DNA from: G020353235 sp035528295
GTDB lineage: Bacteria; Chloroflexota; Dehalococcoidia; Dehalococcoidales; JAUYDJ01
DNA length: 34,447 nt
Assembly (NCBI GenBank): GCA_035528295.1
Contig: DATKYY010000042.1
Coordinates: 1-34,447 of the forward strand
Direction of reading: 5' to 3'
Under the pieces are notes generated by a model. It saw only the letters and a program-made list of their open reading frames with translations. It did not search any database and had not been told where the DNA came from. Positions 23,202 through 31,672 of the stretch are shown one piece after another (position 1 is the stretch's first letter; every line of letters begins with the position of its first letter). The position numbers were made by a program, and so were the translations under genes.

Positions 23202-23471
23202 ATGGTAAATTGGCAGGTAACCGCGACCACGATTTACTGTGATGCGGTGGATGATGAAGTGACCCTGCTGGTGAACAAAGACGGCTCGGCGCAGTGTATC
23301 GCCTACCAGCGGTATGGCGAGCCGGATAAAGAAACGGTCAAGCTGATGAGGAAGAAAGAGAGCCAGCTGAAACGGCACCTGGCCTGCGAGGGTCCGGAGT
23401 GCCACCGGCTGACTCAGTACCGCGACAAGCTGTTAGCTGAGGAAGCCAGAAGAGGGACTAAAGGTGAGTGA
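23202..23471 (+). CDS. 89-aa conserved-looking protein coupled to livG
   Basis: The product has 89 residues with four cysteines (C13, C32, C62, C67), the last two in H-L-A-C-E-G-P-E-C-H-R. The first half is a predicted beta region and the second a charged helical region. AGGAGGT lies 14 bases before the ATG, farther than usual, but no better start is available. Its last codons overlap the livG GTG by 8 bases, so the two are translationally coupled. I do not recognise a family. Its link to the transporter ATPase suggests a role in transport or its regulation. Confidence 0.7.
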   Translation: MVNWQVTATTIYCDAVDDEVTLLVNKDGSAQCIAYQRYGEPDKETVKLMRKKESQLKRHLACEGPECHRLTQYRDKLLAEEARRGTKGE

Positions 23472-24336
23472 TAAAGAGAAACCGGCGCTGAAGCCGTCAA
23501 CTAGCCAACCACCCCGCAAAGAGAGCCAAAATCGGGTAAAGATACGCATTGAAAACCTGTTTCTTGACTTTGGCGGGGTGAAAGCCCTGAACGATGTCAG
23601 TCTGGAAATAAAAGAAAACGAAATTCTGGCCATTATCGGCCCCAATGGTGCCGGTAAGACCTGCCTGCTGAATTGCATCAGCGGCTTCTACAAGCCGCAA
23701 AAGGGCGAGATATATTATGATGCCAAGCGCATCACCCGCATCCGCCCCGACCGGGCGGCCCGTCTCGGTCTGGCGCGCACCTTCCAGAATATTGAGCTTT
23801 ATACCGGCCTGAGCACCCTGGACAACATTATGGCCGCCCGGCATGTGCTCATGAAGCAGAACTTCCTGGCCAGTTCCCTCTATTTCGGCTGGGCGCATAG
23901 TGAGGAGATTGAACACCGTAGAACGGTGGAGGATATTATCGATTTTCTGGAGATAGAGCCGATTAGAAAAAGGGTGGTCGGCGTCCTGCCCTATGGCATG
24001 CGCAAGCGGGTTGAGTTGGGCCGTGCCCTGGCTCTGGAACCAACCGTGCTGCTCCTTGATGAACCGATGGCGGGCATGAATCTGGAAGAGAAAGAGGACA
24101 TCGCCCGCTTCATCATTGATATCTTTGAAGGGCAGGGGGTTACCTATCCCGAAACGCCGGTGTTAAGGGACGGGGTCAATTGTATCGTCCTGGTGGAACA
24201 TGATATGGGGGTGGTGATGGATATCGCCGACCGGGTGGTGGTGCTTGATTTCGGGCGCAAAATCGCCGAAGGTACCCCTGACGAAATTAGAACTAACCCT
24301 GAGGTTATTGCTGCCTATCTGGGCAAAGAGAAATAG
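23464..24336 (+). CDS. livG: Branched-chain-type ABC transporter ATPase LivG
   Basis: The 290-residue ATPase has Walker A G-P-N-G-A-G-K-T (59-66), signature L-P-Y-G-M-R-K-R-V-E-L (the LivG version of LSGGQ), Walker B V-L-L-L-D-E-P and H-loop V-E-H-D-M. An N-terminal extension of about 25 polar residues precedes the domain. A Liv-specific insertion (residues about 210-240) is present. It normally works with LivF, LivH, LivM and LivK, and those genes lie on the opposite strand just downstream, so this Liv system is split between two convergent units. The start is GTG at 23464, overlapping the 89-aa gene. Substrate may be branched-chain or aromatic acids. Confidence 0.92.
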   Translation: MSDKEKPALKPSTSQPPRKESQNRVKIRIENLFLDFGGVKALNDVSLEIKENEILAIIGPNGAGKTCLLNCISGFYKPQKGEIYYDAKRITRIRPDRAARLGLARTFQNIELYTGLSTLDNIMAARHVLMKQNFLASSLYFGWAHSEEIEHRRTVEDIIDFLEIEPIRKRVVGVLPYGMRKRVELGRALALEPTVLLLDEPMAGMNLEEKEDIARFIIDIFEGQGVTYPETPVLRDGVNCIVLVEHDMGVVMDIADRVVVLDFGRKIAEGTPDEIRTNPEVIAAYLGKEK

Positions 24337-24337
24337 C

Positions 24338-25624
24338 CTATTCCCAGCTTCTTTCATCCACGATTGCCTGGTGCTCTTCGGGAATGGTTCCCTTTGCCAC
24401 CAGCTCAATCTTATCCAGCTTCATGCGGCAGACTTCCTGGAACCTTCGGCCCAGGTCATCAGCCAGCTTCTTTTTATCAACGGCTTCGCCTTTCAGCTCA
24501 GCCTTGAGGGTCATCACGTCCCGATAGGCACTGCGCCCGACTATTATCTGAAACCGGGAGACGGACTCAAAGCCGGCAATAGCCTGTTCCGCCTGTCTGG
24601 CAACGACGAACATCCCCCTTACTTTGACCGCATCACTGGTCCGGCCCACGATGCCGGTCAGGCGGTTAGCGGTGCGTCCGCAGGGGCAGGCTTCGGTGAT
24701 ATAGGCGGACAGGTCACCGGTGCCAAAACGGATAAGCCCCCAGGTTCGGTTATGGATGGGGGTCACCACGATTTCACCGGTCTCGTTGGGCCCCAGCTGT
24801 TTCCCGGTCTCGTGGTCAACTATTTCGACGACATATTCGTCCATCAGGTGCATGCCCGATTTCTGGCGGCACTCGTAGGCGATGGCGCCACCCGGCTCGG
24901 TAACCGCATAGGCCTGGGCGGTGGCGATGTGATAGTCCTCCTCAAAGGTTACCCTCATTGATGGCGGCAGCATCTCACCGGTGAACCAGGCAAGCCGCAG
25001 GGCAAAATCTTGATTGAAGTTATAGCCCATCTCCTCGGCGCGTTTAATGATGGTCATCAGAAACGAGGGTGTGCCCACAAAGCCGCTAACCCTGAGGTCA
25101 TGCATGGTCTGTATCTGGGTCTCGGTGTTGCCGATGCCCATCGGTATGGCGGTCGCCCCGCAATGCTTCAGCGCTTCGTGAAACAGGATGCCACCGGGGG
25201 ACATATGATAGGTGAAGGTATTGATGACAATGTCGCCCTTTCTGAAGCCAGCCGCCCAGAAGGACTTGGCAAACCACTTGATGCCGGAGTGCTGGATGGG
25301 CTCATAGACCGGCCCCGGTGAGATAAAGACGCGTTCCACATCCGGCACGGGAACGGCCAGAAACCCGCCGTAGGGGGGATTTTTCTTCTGCCACTCAATC
25401 AGGTCGGTCTTTCTGATGATGGGCAGCTTTTCCAGGTCTTTTACGGTGCCAATCTGGGCGGGGCTGACCCCGGCCTCATCAAACATCTTCTTTACCGTGG
25501 GGGCATGGCGGCAGGCGTTAGCTACCGTCCGGGACAGATGCTGGTTCTGGTATTTCTGCCTGGCTTCAGCCGGCATTGTCTCCAGTTCATCAAAGTATTC
25601 ATCTGGCTTAGCTTTTACAACCAT
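24338..25624 (-). CDS. Phenylacetate-CoA-ligase-like AMP-forming enzyme
   Basis: The 428-residue protein has the size and blocks of the PaaK family, which makes aryl-CoA from an acid, ATP and CoA. Seen are P-M-G-I-G-N-T-E-T-Q, T-P-S-F-L, the acidic block Y-A-V-T-E-P-G-G, T-G-D-L-S-A-Y, the C-P-C-G-R-T zinc-ribbon-like element and G-R-T-S-D-A-V-K-V-R-G. The usual glycine-rich phosphate loop (S-S-G-T-T-G-K-P) is instead I-S-P-G-P-V-Y-E-P at 101-109. I know similar variants in PaaK-like proteins, but activity is not assured. It overlaps the livF end by 10 bases, so a product of the imported acid is the likely substrate. It ends one base from livG. Confidence 0.85.
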   Translation of the reverse strand: MVVKAKPDEYFDELETMPAEARQKYQNQHLSRTVANACRHAPTVKKMFDEAGVSPAQIGTVKDLEKLPIIRKTDLIEWQKKNPPYGGFLAVPVPDVERVFISPGPVYEPIQHSGIKWFAKSFWAAGFRKGDIVINTFTYHMSPGGILFHEALKHCGATAIPMGIGNTETQIQTMHDLRVSGFVGTPSFLMTIIKRAEEMGYNFNQDFALRLAWFTGEMLPPSMRVTFEEDYHIATAQAYAVTEPGGAIAYECRQKSGMHLMDEYVVEIVDHETGKQLGPNETGEIVVTPIHNRTWGLIRFGTGDLSAYITEACPCGRTANRLTGIVGRTSDAVKVRGMFVVARQAEQAIAGFESVSRFQIIVGRSAYRDVMTLKAELKGEAVDKKKLADDLGRRFQEVCRMKLDKIELVAKGTIPEEHQAIVDERSWE

Positions 25625-26406
25625 CGCTTGCGCCTCTTATAGTGCTTTACTTCCCGGTAGCTCTTCTTGGTGCCCATAGCGGACAGCCCCATATAAAACT
25701 CCTTGACATCCTCGTTGTTACTCAGGAAATCGGCGGTACCGTCAAGGACAACGCGGCCATTTTCCATCACATAGCCGTAGTCGGCGATACTGAGCGCGAT
25801 GCGGACATTCTGCTCCACCAGCAGCACCGAGGTCTTATGTTCGGTGTTAAACCGCCGGATGATATCGTATATTTCCTCCACCAGCAGCGGTGCCAGACCG
25901 AGTGATGGCTCATCCAGCATCATGAGCCTGGGGGTAGCCATCATGGCTCGACCGATGACCAGCATCTGCTGCTCGCCTCCCGAGAGATAGCCGGCGGTGT
26001 TGCGCCGCAGTTCTTTGAGCCGGGGGAAGTAATCATAAACCATCTCCATGTCCGGCTTCACCCCGCTGCGGTCGCTGCGGTTAAAAGCCCCCACCAGCAG
26101 GTTTTCTTCGGTAGTCAGGTGCTCAAAGACGCGGCGTCCCTCTAAAGCCTGAATAATGCCCAGCTTGCCGATTTCTTCAGCGCTTTTTTTATCTATTCGG
26201 GCGCCGTTCCACTCAATACTGCCATCGGTTACCTCGCCTTCCTCAACGTGAAGCAGGCCGGATATTGCCTTGAGGGTGGTGCTTTTGCCGGCACCATTGG
26301 CGCCGAGCAGGGTCACAATCGCCCCATCCTCTACCTCCAGCGAGACACCGTGCAGCACCCGGATAACATTGAGGTATGTCACCTCAATATTATTTAATTT
26401 GAGCAT
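25615..26406 (-). CDS. livF: Branched-chain-type ABC transporter ATPase LivF
   Basis: The 263-residue ATPase has Walker A G-A-N-G-A-G-K-S (35-42), signature L-S-G-G-E-Q-Q-M, Walker B L-M-M-L-D-E-P and H-loop region L-L-V-E-Q-N-V. Unlike the amino-acid LivF of E. coli it carries a basic tail, V-K-H-Y-K-R-R-K-R-W-L. I associate such tails with Liv systems that sit beside acyl- or aryl-CoA ligases. The ATG has AAGAGGT upstream. It follows livK after a strong intergenic hairpin and overlaps the ligase gene downstream. Confidence 0.92.
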   Translation of the reverse strand: MLKLNNIEVTYLNVIRVLHGVSLEVEDGAIVTLLGANGAGKSTTLKAISGLLHVEEGEVTDGSIEWNGARIDKKSAEEIGKLGIIQALEGRRVFEHLTTEENLLVGAFNRSDRSGVKPDMEMVYDYFPRLKELRRNTAGYLSGGEQQMLVIGRAMMATPRLMMLDEPSLGLAPLLVEEIYDIIRRFNTEHKTSVLLVEQNVRIALSIADYGYVMENGRVVLDGTADFLSNNEDVKEFYMGLSAMGTKKSYREVKHYKRRKRWL

Positions 26407-26423
26407 GTCTACCTCTTATCTAG

Positions 26424-26453
26424 GTGGGGGCTCTGCAGTCACAGAGCCCCCAC
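26424..26453 (-). promoter_or_regulatory. Strong hairpin between livK and livF without a T tract
   Basis: GTGGGGGCTCTG (26424-26435) pairs perfectly with CAGAGCCCCCAC (26442-26453) over a six-base loop. Neither strand has a following T run. It lies directly after the livK stop and may stabilise the binding-protein mRNA or partly stop transcription into livF. Confidence 0.65.
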
Positions 26454-26466
26454 TTAATGATTATGA

Positions 26467-27729
26467 CTAGTTGCCGAACCAGTCAAAGTCCTCGTATTTG
26501 ACCATGGGTGCTTCCACCCAGTCACTGATGGGCGTGATTACTCCGTTCTGTATCTGGAAAACTCTGACTGACTTGGACAGCCGGTTGTCCCCGGGGGTGT
26601 AGCTGACCGGGCCGTGAAGACCGCCGATGTCATAGTCTTTGAGCTTCTGAATACCCTGGGTCTCCAGGGCTCGCCAGGCATCTACATCTCCCTTGGCCAG
26701 TGTGTCATAGCCGACATTCCCCACGGCTACCCGCAGAATCTCAGCCATAATCAGGCTCTGCGCCCAGGATGTGATGTAGTCCATATTGCCCTCATCTGCG
26801 GGGTGAAGATTGCGGCAGTACTCGGTCATCTTAGCCATGCCGGGTACGTCATCGCCCCAGTTCACGGTGGGAAACACCCCGTAGACACCCTCGACAATAT
26901 CGGCGCCGGCGATGTCAACCAGTGCCTTGGTAATACCGGCATGCCCCAGGCCAACGGTTACCCCCGGATACAGGCCCAGGTCATAGGCATTCTTGATGAT
27001 AACCGCCGTCGGTGCCGGCGTGCTGGAGATATAGAGCACATCGGGGTTTGATGCCTTAATTCGGGTCAGAGACTCCATCTCCGAGATAGTGGTCGCGGCG
27101 TGCTCATCAACCGAGATAATCTCAATACCCAGTTCGTCAGCCTTGGCCTTGAAGGCATCGCGGGCACCGTAGCCGGTGGAGTTATTCAAGAGGTGCAGGG
27201 CAAACGTTGGTTTTCGCGACTCTTGCCAGATATTTTCCATAAAATAGCTGGCAAAGGCCAGGGCATCGTCACCGTAGTCCGGCATCTGACCGTAGATGTG
27301 CTTGGGGGGGCGGTACAGGCTGGGCGCGGTGAAAGAAGCCAGACCGGGAAACTCAGCCCGGTTGGCAATTTCCATGCTCGCCGACATCATTGCCGAAGAA
27401 GAAGTAGCGAACATGAGGCAGCCTTCGTCCATAAATCTATTGACATTGGTGACCACTTTAGCCGCATCATAGCCGTTGTCCAGCCATACCACCTCAACCG
27501 GGTAGCCGGCGGCGCCATCGAGCTCGGCATTGATGTATTCAATGGCATCAAGATTAGCATGCCCCATCGGGGCTCCCTTTTCGGCTGCCTTGCCTGTTGA
27601 TGGTGTGGATATGCCTATCTTCAGTGTCTTGGCTTCACTGGGAGCACAGGCGCTGCCTAAAGGCAGCATGGCTACCATCAAGGCGAGGCAGATGAGTCCA
27701 GCAAATATCACAAATTTTCGGTTTTTCAT
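26467..27729 (-). CDS. livK: Branched-chain-type ABC substrate-binding lipoprotein LivK
   Basis: The 420-residue binding protein (Peripla_BP_6) begins with a hydrophobic signal ending L-G-S-A-C (Cys28), a lipobox-like site, followed by L-K-I-G-I-S-T-P-S-T-G-K-A-A. It has the N-x-x-x-x-x-G-Y-D-A-A-K-V block and the late Y-T-P-G-D-N-R family element. Ligands of this group include branched-chain amino acids, aromatic acids and others, so the exact ligand is uncertain. AAGGAGGA (complement of 27736-27743) sets the ATG. Its leader contains two further ribosome sites. It lies between livM and livF in one minus-strand operon. Confidence 0.92.
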   Translation of the reverse strand: MKNRKFVIFAGLICLALMVAMLPLGSACAPSEAKTLKIGISTPSTGKAAEKGAPMGHANLDAIEYINAELDGAAGYPVEVVWLDNGYDAAKVVTNVNRFMDEGCLMFATSSSAMMSASMEIANRAEFPGLASFTAPSLYRPPKHIYGQMPDYGDDALAFASYFMENIWQESRKPTFALHLLNNSTGYGARDAFKAKADELGIEIISVDEHAATTISEMESLTRIKASNPDVLYISSTPAPTAVIIKNAYDLGLYPGVTVGLGHAGITKALVDIAGADIVEGVYGVFPTVNWGDDVPGMAKMTEYCRNLHPADEGNMDYITSWAQSLIMAEILRVAVGNVGYDTLAKGDVDAWRALETQGIQKLKDYDIGGLHGPVSYTPGDNRLSKSVRVFQIQNGVITPISDWVEAPMVKYEDFDWFGN

Positions 27730-27820
27730 CTTAATTCCTCCTTGAAGATTTAAGTCAGCCTCCTTTCTGATTTAATTCATCACATTGTAATATATACCTC
27801 CTTTTTTGGCTAGTGTTTGG

Positions 27821-28876
27821 CTAGTATGAGAATGGCCACAGGCGATAGGCGGACTTGAACAGGTTCCAGCGGTGGGCAAGTCCCCGTGGCTCAAGTATCA
27901 GAAACAGCACGATTATCAGGCCGAACAGCATCGGGGCGACACCGCTGGCAAACCCGGAGGGTAGGGCGGTGAAGGTTGACTCCAGCGAGGGGACCACCAT
28001 CACGGTTAGCACCTGCTGGAGCAGGCGGATAAAGACCACCCCGAAGATAGGCCCCATGGTGGTGCCCAGGCCACCGATGATTATCATGCCGATATACAGT
28101 ATTGATTCGGTCAGGGAAAAGTGCTCGGCGTTCATGAAGCCAATCCAGTGAGCCATCAGTGAGCCGGCTATCCCGGCCAGAAAACAGCCGATAAAGAAGG
28201 CCAGCAGTTTGTAGTAGAAAATATTGATACCCATTACCTGGGCCGCCAGGTCATTATCCCGTATGGCAATGAAGGCTCTACCGACTCTGGTCCGCGCCAG
28301 GTTCTTGGCAAAGAAAATAACCAGAATTACGATGCTGATGATGAGGTAGAACTGGCTTGCCTCGCCGTGAAAGGTAAACCCCCCGATAGAAGCCTCGGGC
28401 ACCGGTATGCCGACGAAGCCGCCGGTTACGGAAGACCAGTGGTTGATGACCCAGATAATGATGAACTGGGCGGCAATGGTGGTGATGGCCAGATAGAAGC
28501 CCTTGACCCGGATTGAGGGAATGCCGAAGATAAGCCCGACCAGTCCCGCCATCAAGCCGGCACAGATAAGCCCGACCAGAAAGGGGAGCTCCAGCCGGTG
28601 GGTCAGCACGGCTGAGGTGTAGGCGCCCACGGCGATAAAGCCGGCGTGACCGACTGACAGCTGCCCGCAGTAGCCGGTCAGAATATTCAGTCCGGTGGCG
28701 GCAATAAGGGTGATGCCAATCAGGTTAGCCACGCTCAGCAGGTAGTTGCCGAGATAGAGCGGGGCGGTGAGCAGGAAAACCAGAAAGACAGCCATTAATG
28801 CCCACTGGGTTTTGGTGCGCAGAATGGCCATGTCCTGGGCATAGGTGTAATTGCGCGTTCCACTCGGTAGCGTCAT
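27821..28876 (-). CDS. livM: Branched-chain-type ABC permease LivM
   Basis: The 351-residue permease has a short N-terminal tail and about nine to ten membrane helices. Family blocks seen are G-L-N-I-L-T-G-Y-C-G-Q-L-S-V-G-H-A-G-F, the cytoplasmic coupling loop T-R-V-G-R-A-F-I-A-I-R-D-N-D-L-A-A, and I-G-G-L-G-T-T-M-G-P. It starts 5 bases after the livH stop, with a GAGAGGA site. It forms the membrane pore with LivH. Gene order after the acyl-CoA synthetase is livH-livM-livK-livF. Confidence 0.93.
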   Translation of the reverse strand: MTLPSGTRNYTYAQDMAILRTKTQWALMAVFLVFLLTAPLYLGNYLLSVANLIGITLIAATGLNILTGYCGQLSVGHAGFIAVGAYTSAVLTHRLELPFLVGLICAGLMAGLVGLIFGIPSIRVKGFYLAITTIAAQFIIIWVINHWSSVTGGFVGIPVPEASIGGFTFHGEASQFYLIISIVILVIFFAKNLARTRVGRAFIAIRDNDLAAQVMGINIFYYKLLAFFIGCFLAGIAGSLMAHWIGFMNAEHFSLTESILYIGMIIIGGLGTTMGPIFGVVFIRLLQQVLTVMVVPSLESTFTALPSGFASGVAPMLFGLIIVLFLILEPRGLAHRWNLFKSAYRLWPFSY

Positions 28877-28880
28877 CAGG

Positions 28881-29768
28881 CTATATCCTCTCTATACGAA
28901 CCTCACCAAAAAGCCCGTAGGGCTTGATAATCATAACAATGATAATAATGATAAAGGGTATGATATCTTTCACCCCGCCCCAGCCAATAATCGGGGTAAG
29001 ATAGCCCCCACCCAGGTTCTCGCAGAGCCCGATAATTGGTCCGGCGACAATGGCGCCGATAAAAGAATTAAGCCCGCCCAGTATTACCACCGAGAAGGCC
29101 TTGAGCCCGGTTTCCACCAGCCCGTAGGTAATGCCACCGATACTGGAGACCAGAATACCGCCGATGGCGGCGACGAGGCAGGCAAACATCCATGACCAGG
29201 AGAAAATTCGGGTTACCGGGATACCACAGGCCTGAACGGCAAGCTGGTCATCGGCGGTTGCCCTCATGGCGATACCCATGCGGTGATAGCGGAAGAAAAG
29301 GGTGAGGAGAATGAATACCACCAGGGAGATACCGGCCACCCAGACATACTCCTGGGAGACCACCGCCGGGCCGATATGGAGGGGCTTGGTCGGGAAGAAG
29401 CGGGGCAGGGCGGCCACGCTCTTGGGCCAGATAAGGGTTACCACGCCTTCAATAAAGTAGGCCACGCCCAGTGTTATCGTAATCAGAGACAAGATAGGCT
29501 GGGCAATCAGAGGACGCAGGGCGAGCCGCTCGATTAGCCAGCCCAGCGCTAGCGAGAAAAGGATAACCAGGGGGAAAGCCACCCACAGGGGGAAATTGGC
29601 CTGAACCAGCGTTCCGTAGGTAAACCAGGCAGAGAATAGCACCAGCTGACCGAGCGCCAGATTGGCGACACTGCTCGACTTCCAGACGACGACAAAGCCG
29701 AGGGCGATCAAGGCATAAATCATCCCCACCGCCAGACCGCTAATCAGGTATTGCAGTAACTCAGCCAT
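28881..29768 (-). CDS. livH: Branched-chain-type ABC permease LivH
   Basis: The 295-residue permease has about eight helices. Features are the opening Y-L-I-S-G-L-A-V-G-M-I-Y-A-L-I-A-L-G-F, the loop M-G-I-A-M-R-A-T-A-D-D-Q-L-A-A-Q-type coupling element (here A-V-Q-A-C-G-I) and G-G-L-N-S-F-I-G-A-I-V. Its ATG overlaps the stop of the acyl-CoA synthetase gene by one base (TAATG), so translation is coupled to that gene. This supports joint work of the ligase and the importer. Confidence 0.93.
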   Translation of the reverse strand: MAELLQYLISGLAVGMIYALIALGFVVVWKSSSVANLALGQLVLFSAWFTYGTLVQANFPLWVAFPLVILFSLALGWLIERLALRPLIAQPILSLITITLGVAYFIEGVVTLIWPKSVAALPRFFPTKPLHIGPAVVSQEYVWVAGISLVVFILLTLFFRYHRMGIAMRATADDQLAVQACGIPVTRIFSWSWMFACLVAAIGGILVSSIGGITYGLVETGLKAFSVVILGGLNSFIGAIVAGPIIGLCENLGGGYLTPIIGWGGVKDIIPFIIIIIVMIIKPYGLFGEVRIERI

Positions 29769-31672
29769 TATGTCTCTGCTGAAACCTCCCTGACATTGAT
29801 ATCGGTGCTCACCACCCCTTTCCGTCCGTCGCGGTAGGTTACCGGAGCCTTAACCGTGACGCTCTTCCCGTCCTGGTACATGGTGCTGATTAAATCGCGG
29901 TAGCGTTCCTCCATAAAGTCCCTTCTCAGCTTTCTGGTCCGGGTGAGTTCAGCTTCATCGGGGTCAAACTCCTTGTGTAGCAGCACGAATTTTCTGACTC
30001 TGGCCGCCTCGGGCAGGTAGCTGTTGACCCGGACCATGTCTTTCTGCACCAGGTCGGCAACCTCTTTCTTCTGGGATAAATCAACAAAGGTGGTATAGGG
30101 GATGTGGTTGCGTTCGGCCCACTTGCCGACCATGGTGAAATCTATGTTTAGTATGGCGGAGACGAATTCTTTTTCCTTACCGCCGATAACCATGGCATCC
30201 TTGATATAGGGGCTGAATCTGAGCCGCCCCTCAATATACTGAGGGGCATACTTCACCCCCGAGCTCAGCTTGCCCAGGTGCTCCAGCCGGTCCATGAAGA
30301 TGAGGTGCCCCTTCTCATTAATATGGACGGCGTCCCCGGTATGGCACCAGCCGTCGATTAAGGTCTGTTTCGTTTTTTCAGGGTCTTTGTGATACCCCTT
30401 GAACATACAGTCACTTCTGACCAGAAGCTCTCCCTCATCGGTTATTCTGACCTCGGTGCCCAGCGCCGGCCGCCCGACGCTCTCAAAGCTGATTTCACCC
30501 TTGCCGTGTGAGGAGATAAAGCCGGCTTCGGTGCTGGCATAGTTCTGCCTCAGCTCAATACCGATGGCATGGATTAGCCGGAAGGTGTCCAGGCTCAGCA
30601 CCGAGCTCCCGGTGACGGCAAACCTGACCTTACCCAGACCCAGCTGGTCTTTGAGCGGTCGGAACAGTAAGAGATAGGCCAGGCGGTGCAGGGCTCGCCA
30701 GAACAGGTTGGGGGTCTTCCTCTTGAAATTAATATCAGCAATCTTGTGACCGATGGGCATGAACAGGTGATAGACAAAGCGTTTCAGGGGGTGGGCATCA
30801 ATCATCTTTACCTGAATCTCACTGACCAGCCCTTCCCACTGTCGGGGGCCGTAAATGGCGAAGTTGGGGCCGACCTCGCGGGTATCCTGGGCCAGGGTTT
30901 CCGCCTCTTCGGGAAAGTTGAGCCTGGCTCCGGTCAGCAAATGGGGGATGGTGGCAAAGTAGCTGTCACCCACCCAGGCCGCCGGAAAGTTGGAAATCAG
31001 GTCATCATTCTCATTCAGGGGGTAACGGCTGGTAAACCCCTTGGCGGTGGTTATCAGGGACTGATGGGTCAGTATGGCTCCCTTGGGCAAGCCGGTGGTG
31101 CCCGAGGTGTAGTAGATAAAGGCGGTGTCCTCTCCGGTGCCCTTGGCCACATTCTGTTCAAACAGGCCGGGGTGGGCTGCCTCGTATTTTTTACCCAGTT
31201 CGATTACTTCGATAAAATTGATAAGAATGGGGTCATCATAATTGCGCAGGCCCTTGGGGTCCCAGTAGATGACCTTCTTTAATAAAGGCAGCTCGTCTTT
31301 AATCTGGAGGAATTTATCGGTCTGTTCCTGGTCATTGACGATGGCAAATTTGGCGTCGGAGTGAGTAGCGATGTATTTTACCTCAGATGGAATCGAGTCA
31401 ACGAAGATTCCGGTGACAATACCGCCGGCTGCCTGAATGGCGAACTCCCCCCAGAGCCATTCCGGCTCGTTATCCCCGATGATGCAGACCACATCCCCCG
31501 GTTTCAGACCGAGGCTGATTAAGCCCAGGGAGAAGTGTTTTACCTTCTGGTAGTACTCCTGCCAGCTATACCTCTGCCAGACGCCGAATTTCTTCATGCA
31601 CATGGCCGGGCGGTCGCCCCATTTTTCGTAGTTGTGCTGGATGAGCTTGGGAATGGTATCACACTTTTCCAT
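29768..31672 (-). CDS. Long-chain-type acyl-CoA synthetase (AMP-forming)
   Basis: The 634-residue enzyme activates a carboxylic acid with ATP and CoA. It has the phosphate loop Y-Y-T-S-G-T-T-G-L-P-K-G, the acid block Y-A-S-T-E-A-G-F and D-G-W-C-H-T-G-D plus F-M-D-R-L-E-H, in canonical order. It resembles the large FadD/FadD15-type synthetases. I take ATG at 31672, which follows AGGGGTTA; a longer frame up to 31732 would run through the leader terminator and is rejected. It is the first gene of the operon ending with the PaaK-like ligase and is preceded by a structured leader. Chain-length or aryl specificity cannot be told from sequence. Confidence 0.9.
   Translation of the reverse strand: MEKCDTIPKLIQHNYEKWGDRPAMCMKKFGVWQRYSWQEYYQKVKHFSLGLISLGLKPGDVVCIIGDNEPEWLWGEFAIQAAGGIVTGIFVDSIPSEVKYIATHSDAKFAIVNDQEQTDKFLQIKDELPLLKKVIYWDPKGLRNYDDPILINFIEVIELGKKYEAAHPGLFEQNVAKGTGEDTAFIYYTSGTTGLPKGAILTHQSLITTAKGFTSRYPLNENDDLISNFPAAWVGDSYFATIPHLLTGARLNFPEEAETLAQDTREVGPNFAIYGPRQWEGLVSEIQVKMIDAHPLKRFVYHLFMPIGHKIADINFKRKTPNLFWRALHRLAYLLLFRPLKDQLGLGKVRFAVTGSSVLSLDTFRLIHAIGIELRQNYASTEAGFISSHGKGEISFESVGRPALGTEVRITDEGELLVRSDCMFKGYHKDPEKTKQTLIDGWCHTGDAVHINEKGHLIFMDRLEHLGKLSSGVKYAPQYIEGRLRFSPYIKDAMVIGGKEKEFVSAILNIDFTMVGKWAERNHIPYTTFVDLSQKKEVADLVQKDMVRVNSYLPEAARVRKFVLLHKEFDPDEAELTRTRKLRRDFMEERYRDLISTMYQDGKSVTVKAPVTYRDGRKGVVSTDINVREVSAET

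Noticed and set aside
24245..24961. A 238-codon plus-strand frame antisense to the PaaK-like gene
   Set aside because: The minus-strand ligase has family motifs throughout; this frame shows none and runs through the end of livG.
27100..27600. A 166-codon plus-strand frame inside livK
   Set aside because: Antisense shadow of a clear binding-protein gene.
30686..31282. A 198-codon plus-strand frame inside the acyl-CoA synthetase
   Set aside because: Glycine-rich shadow of the real minus-strand coding region.
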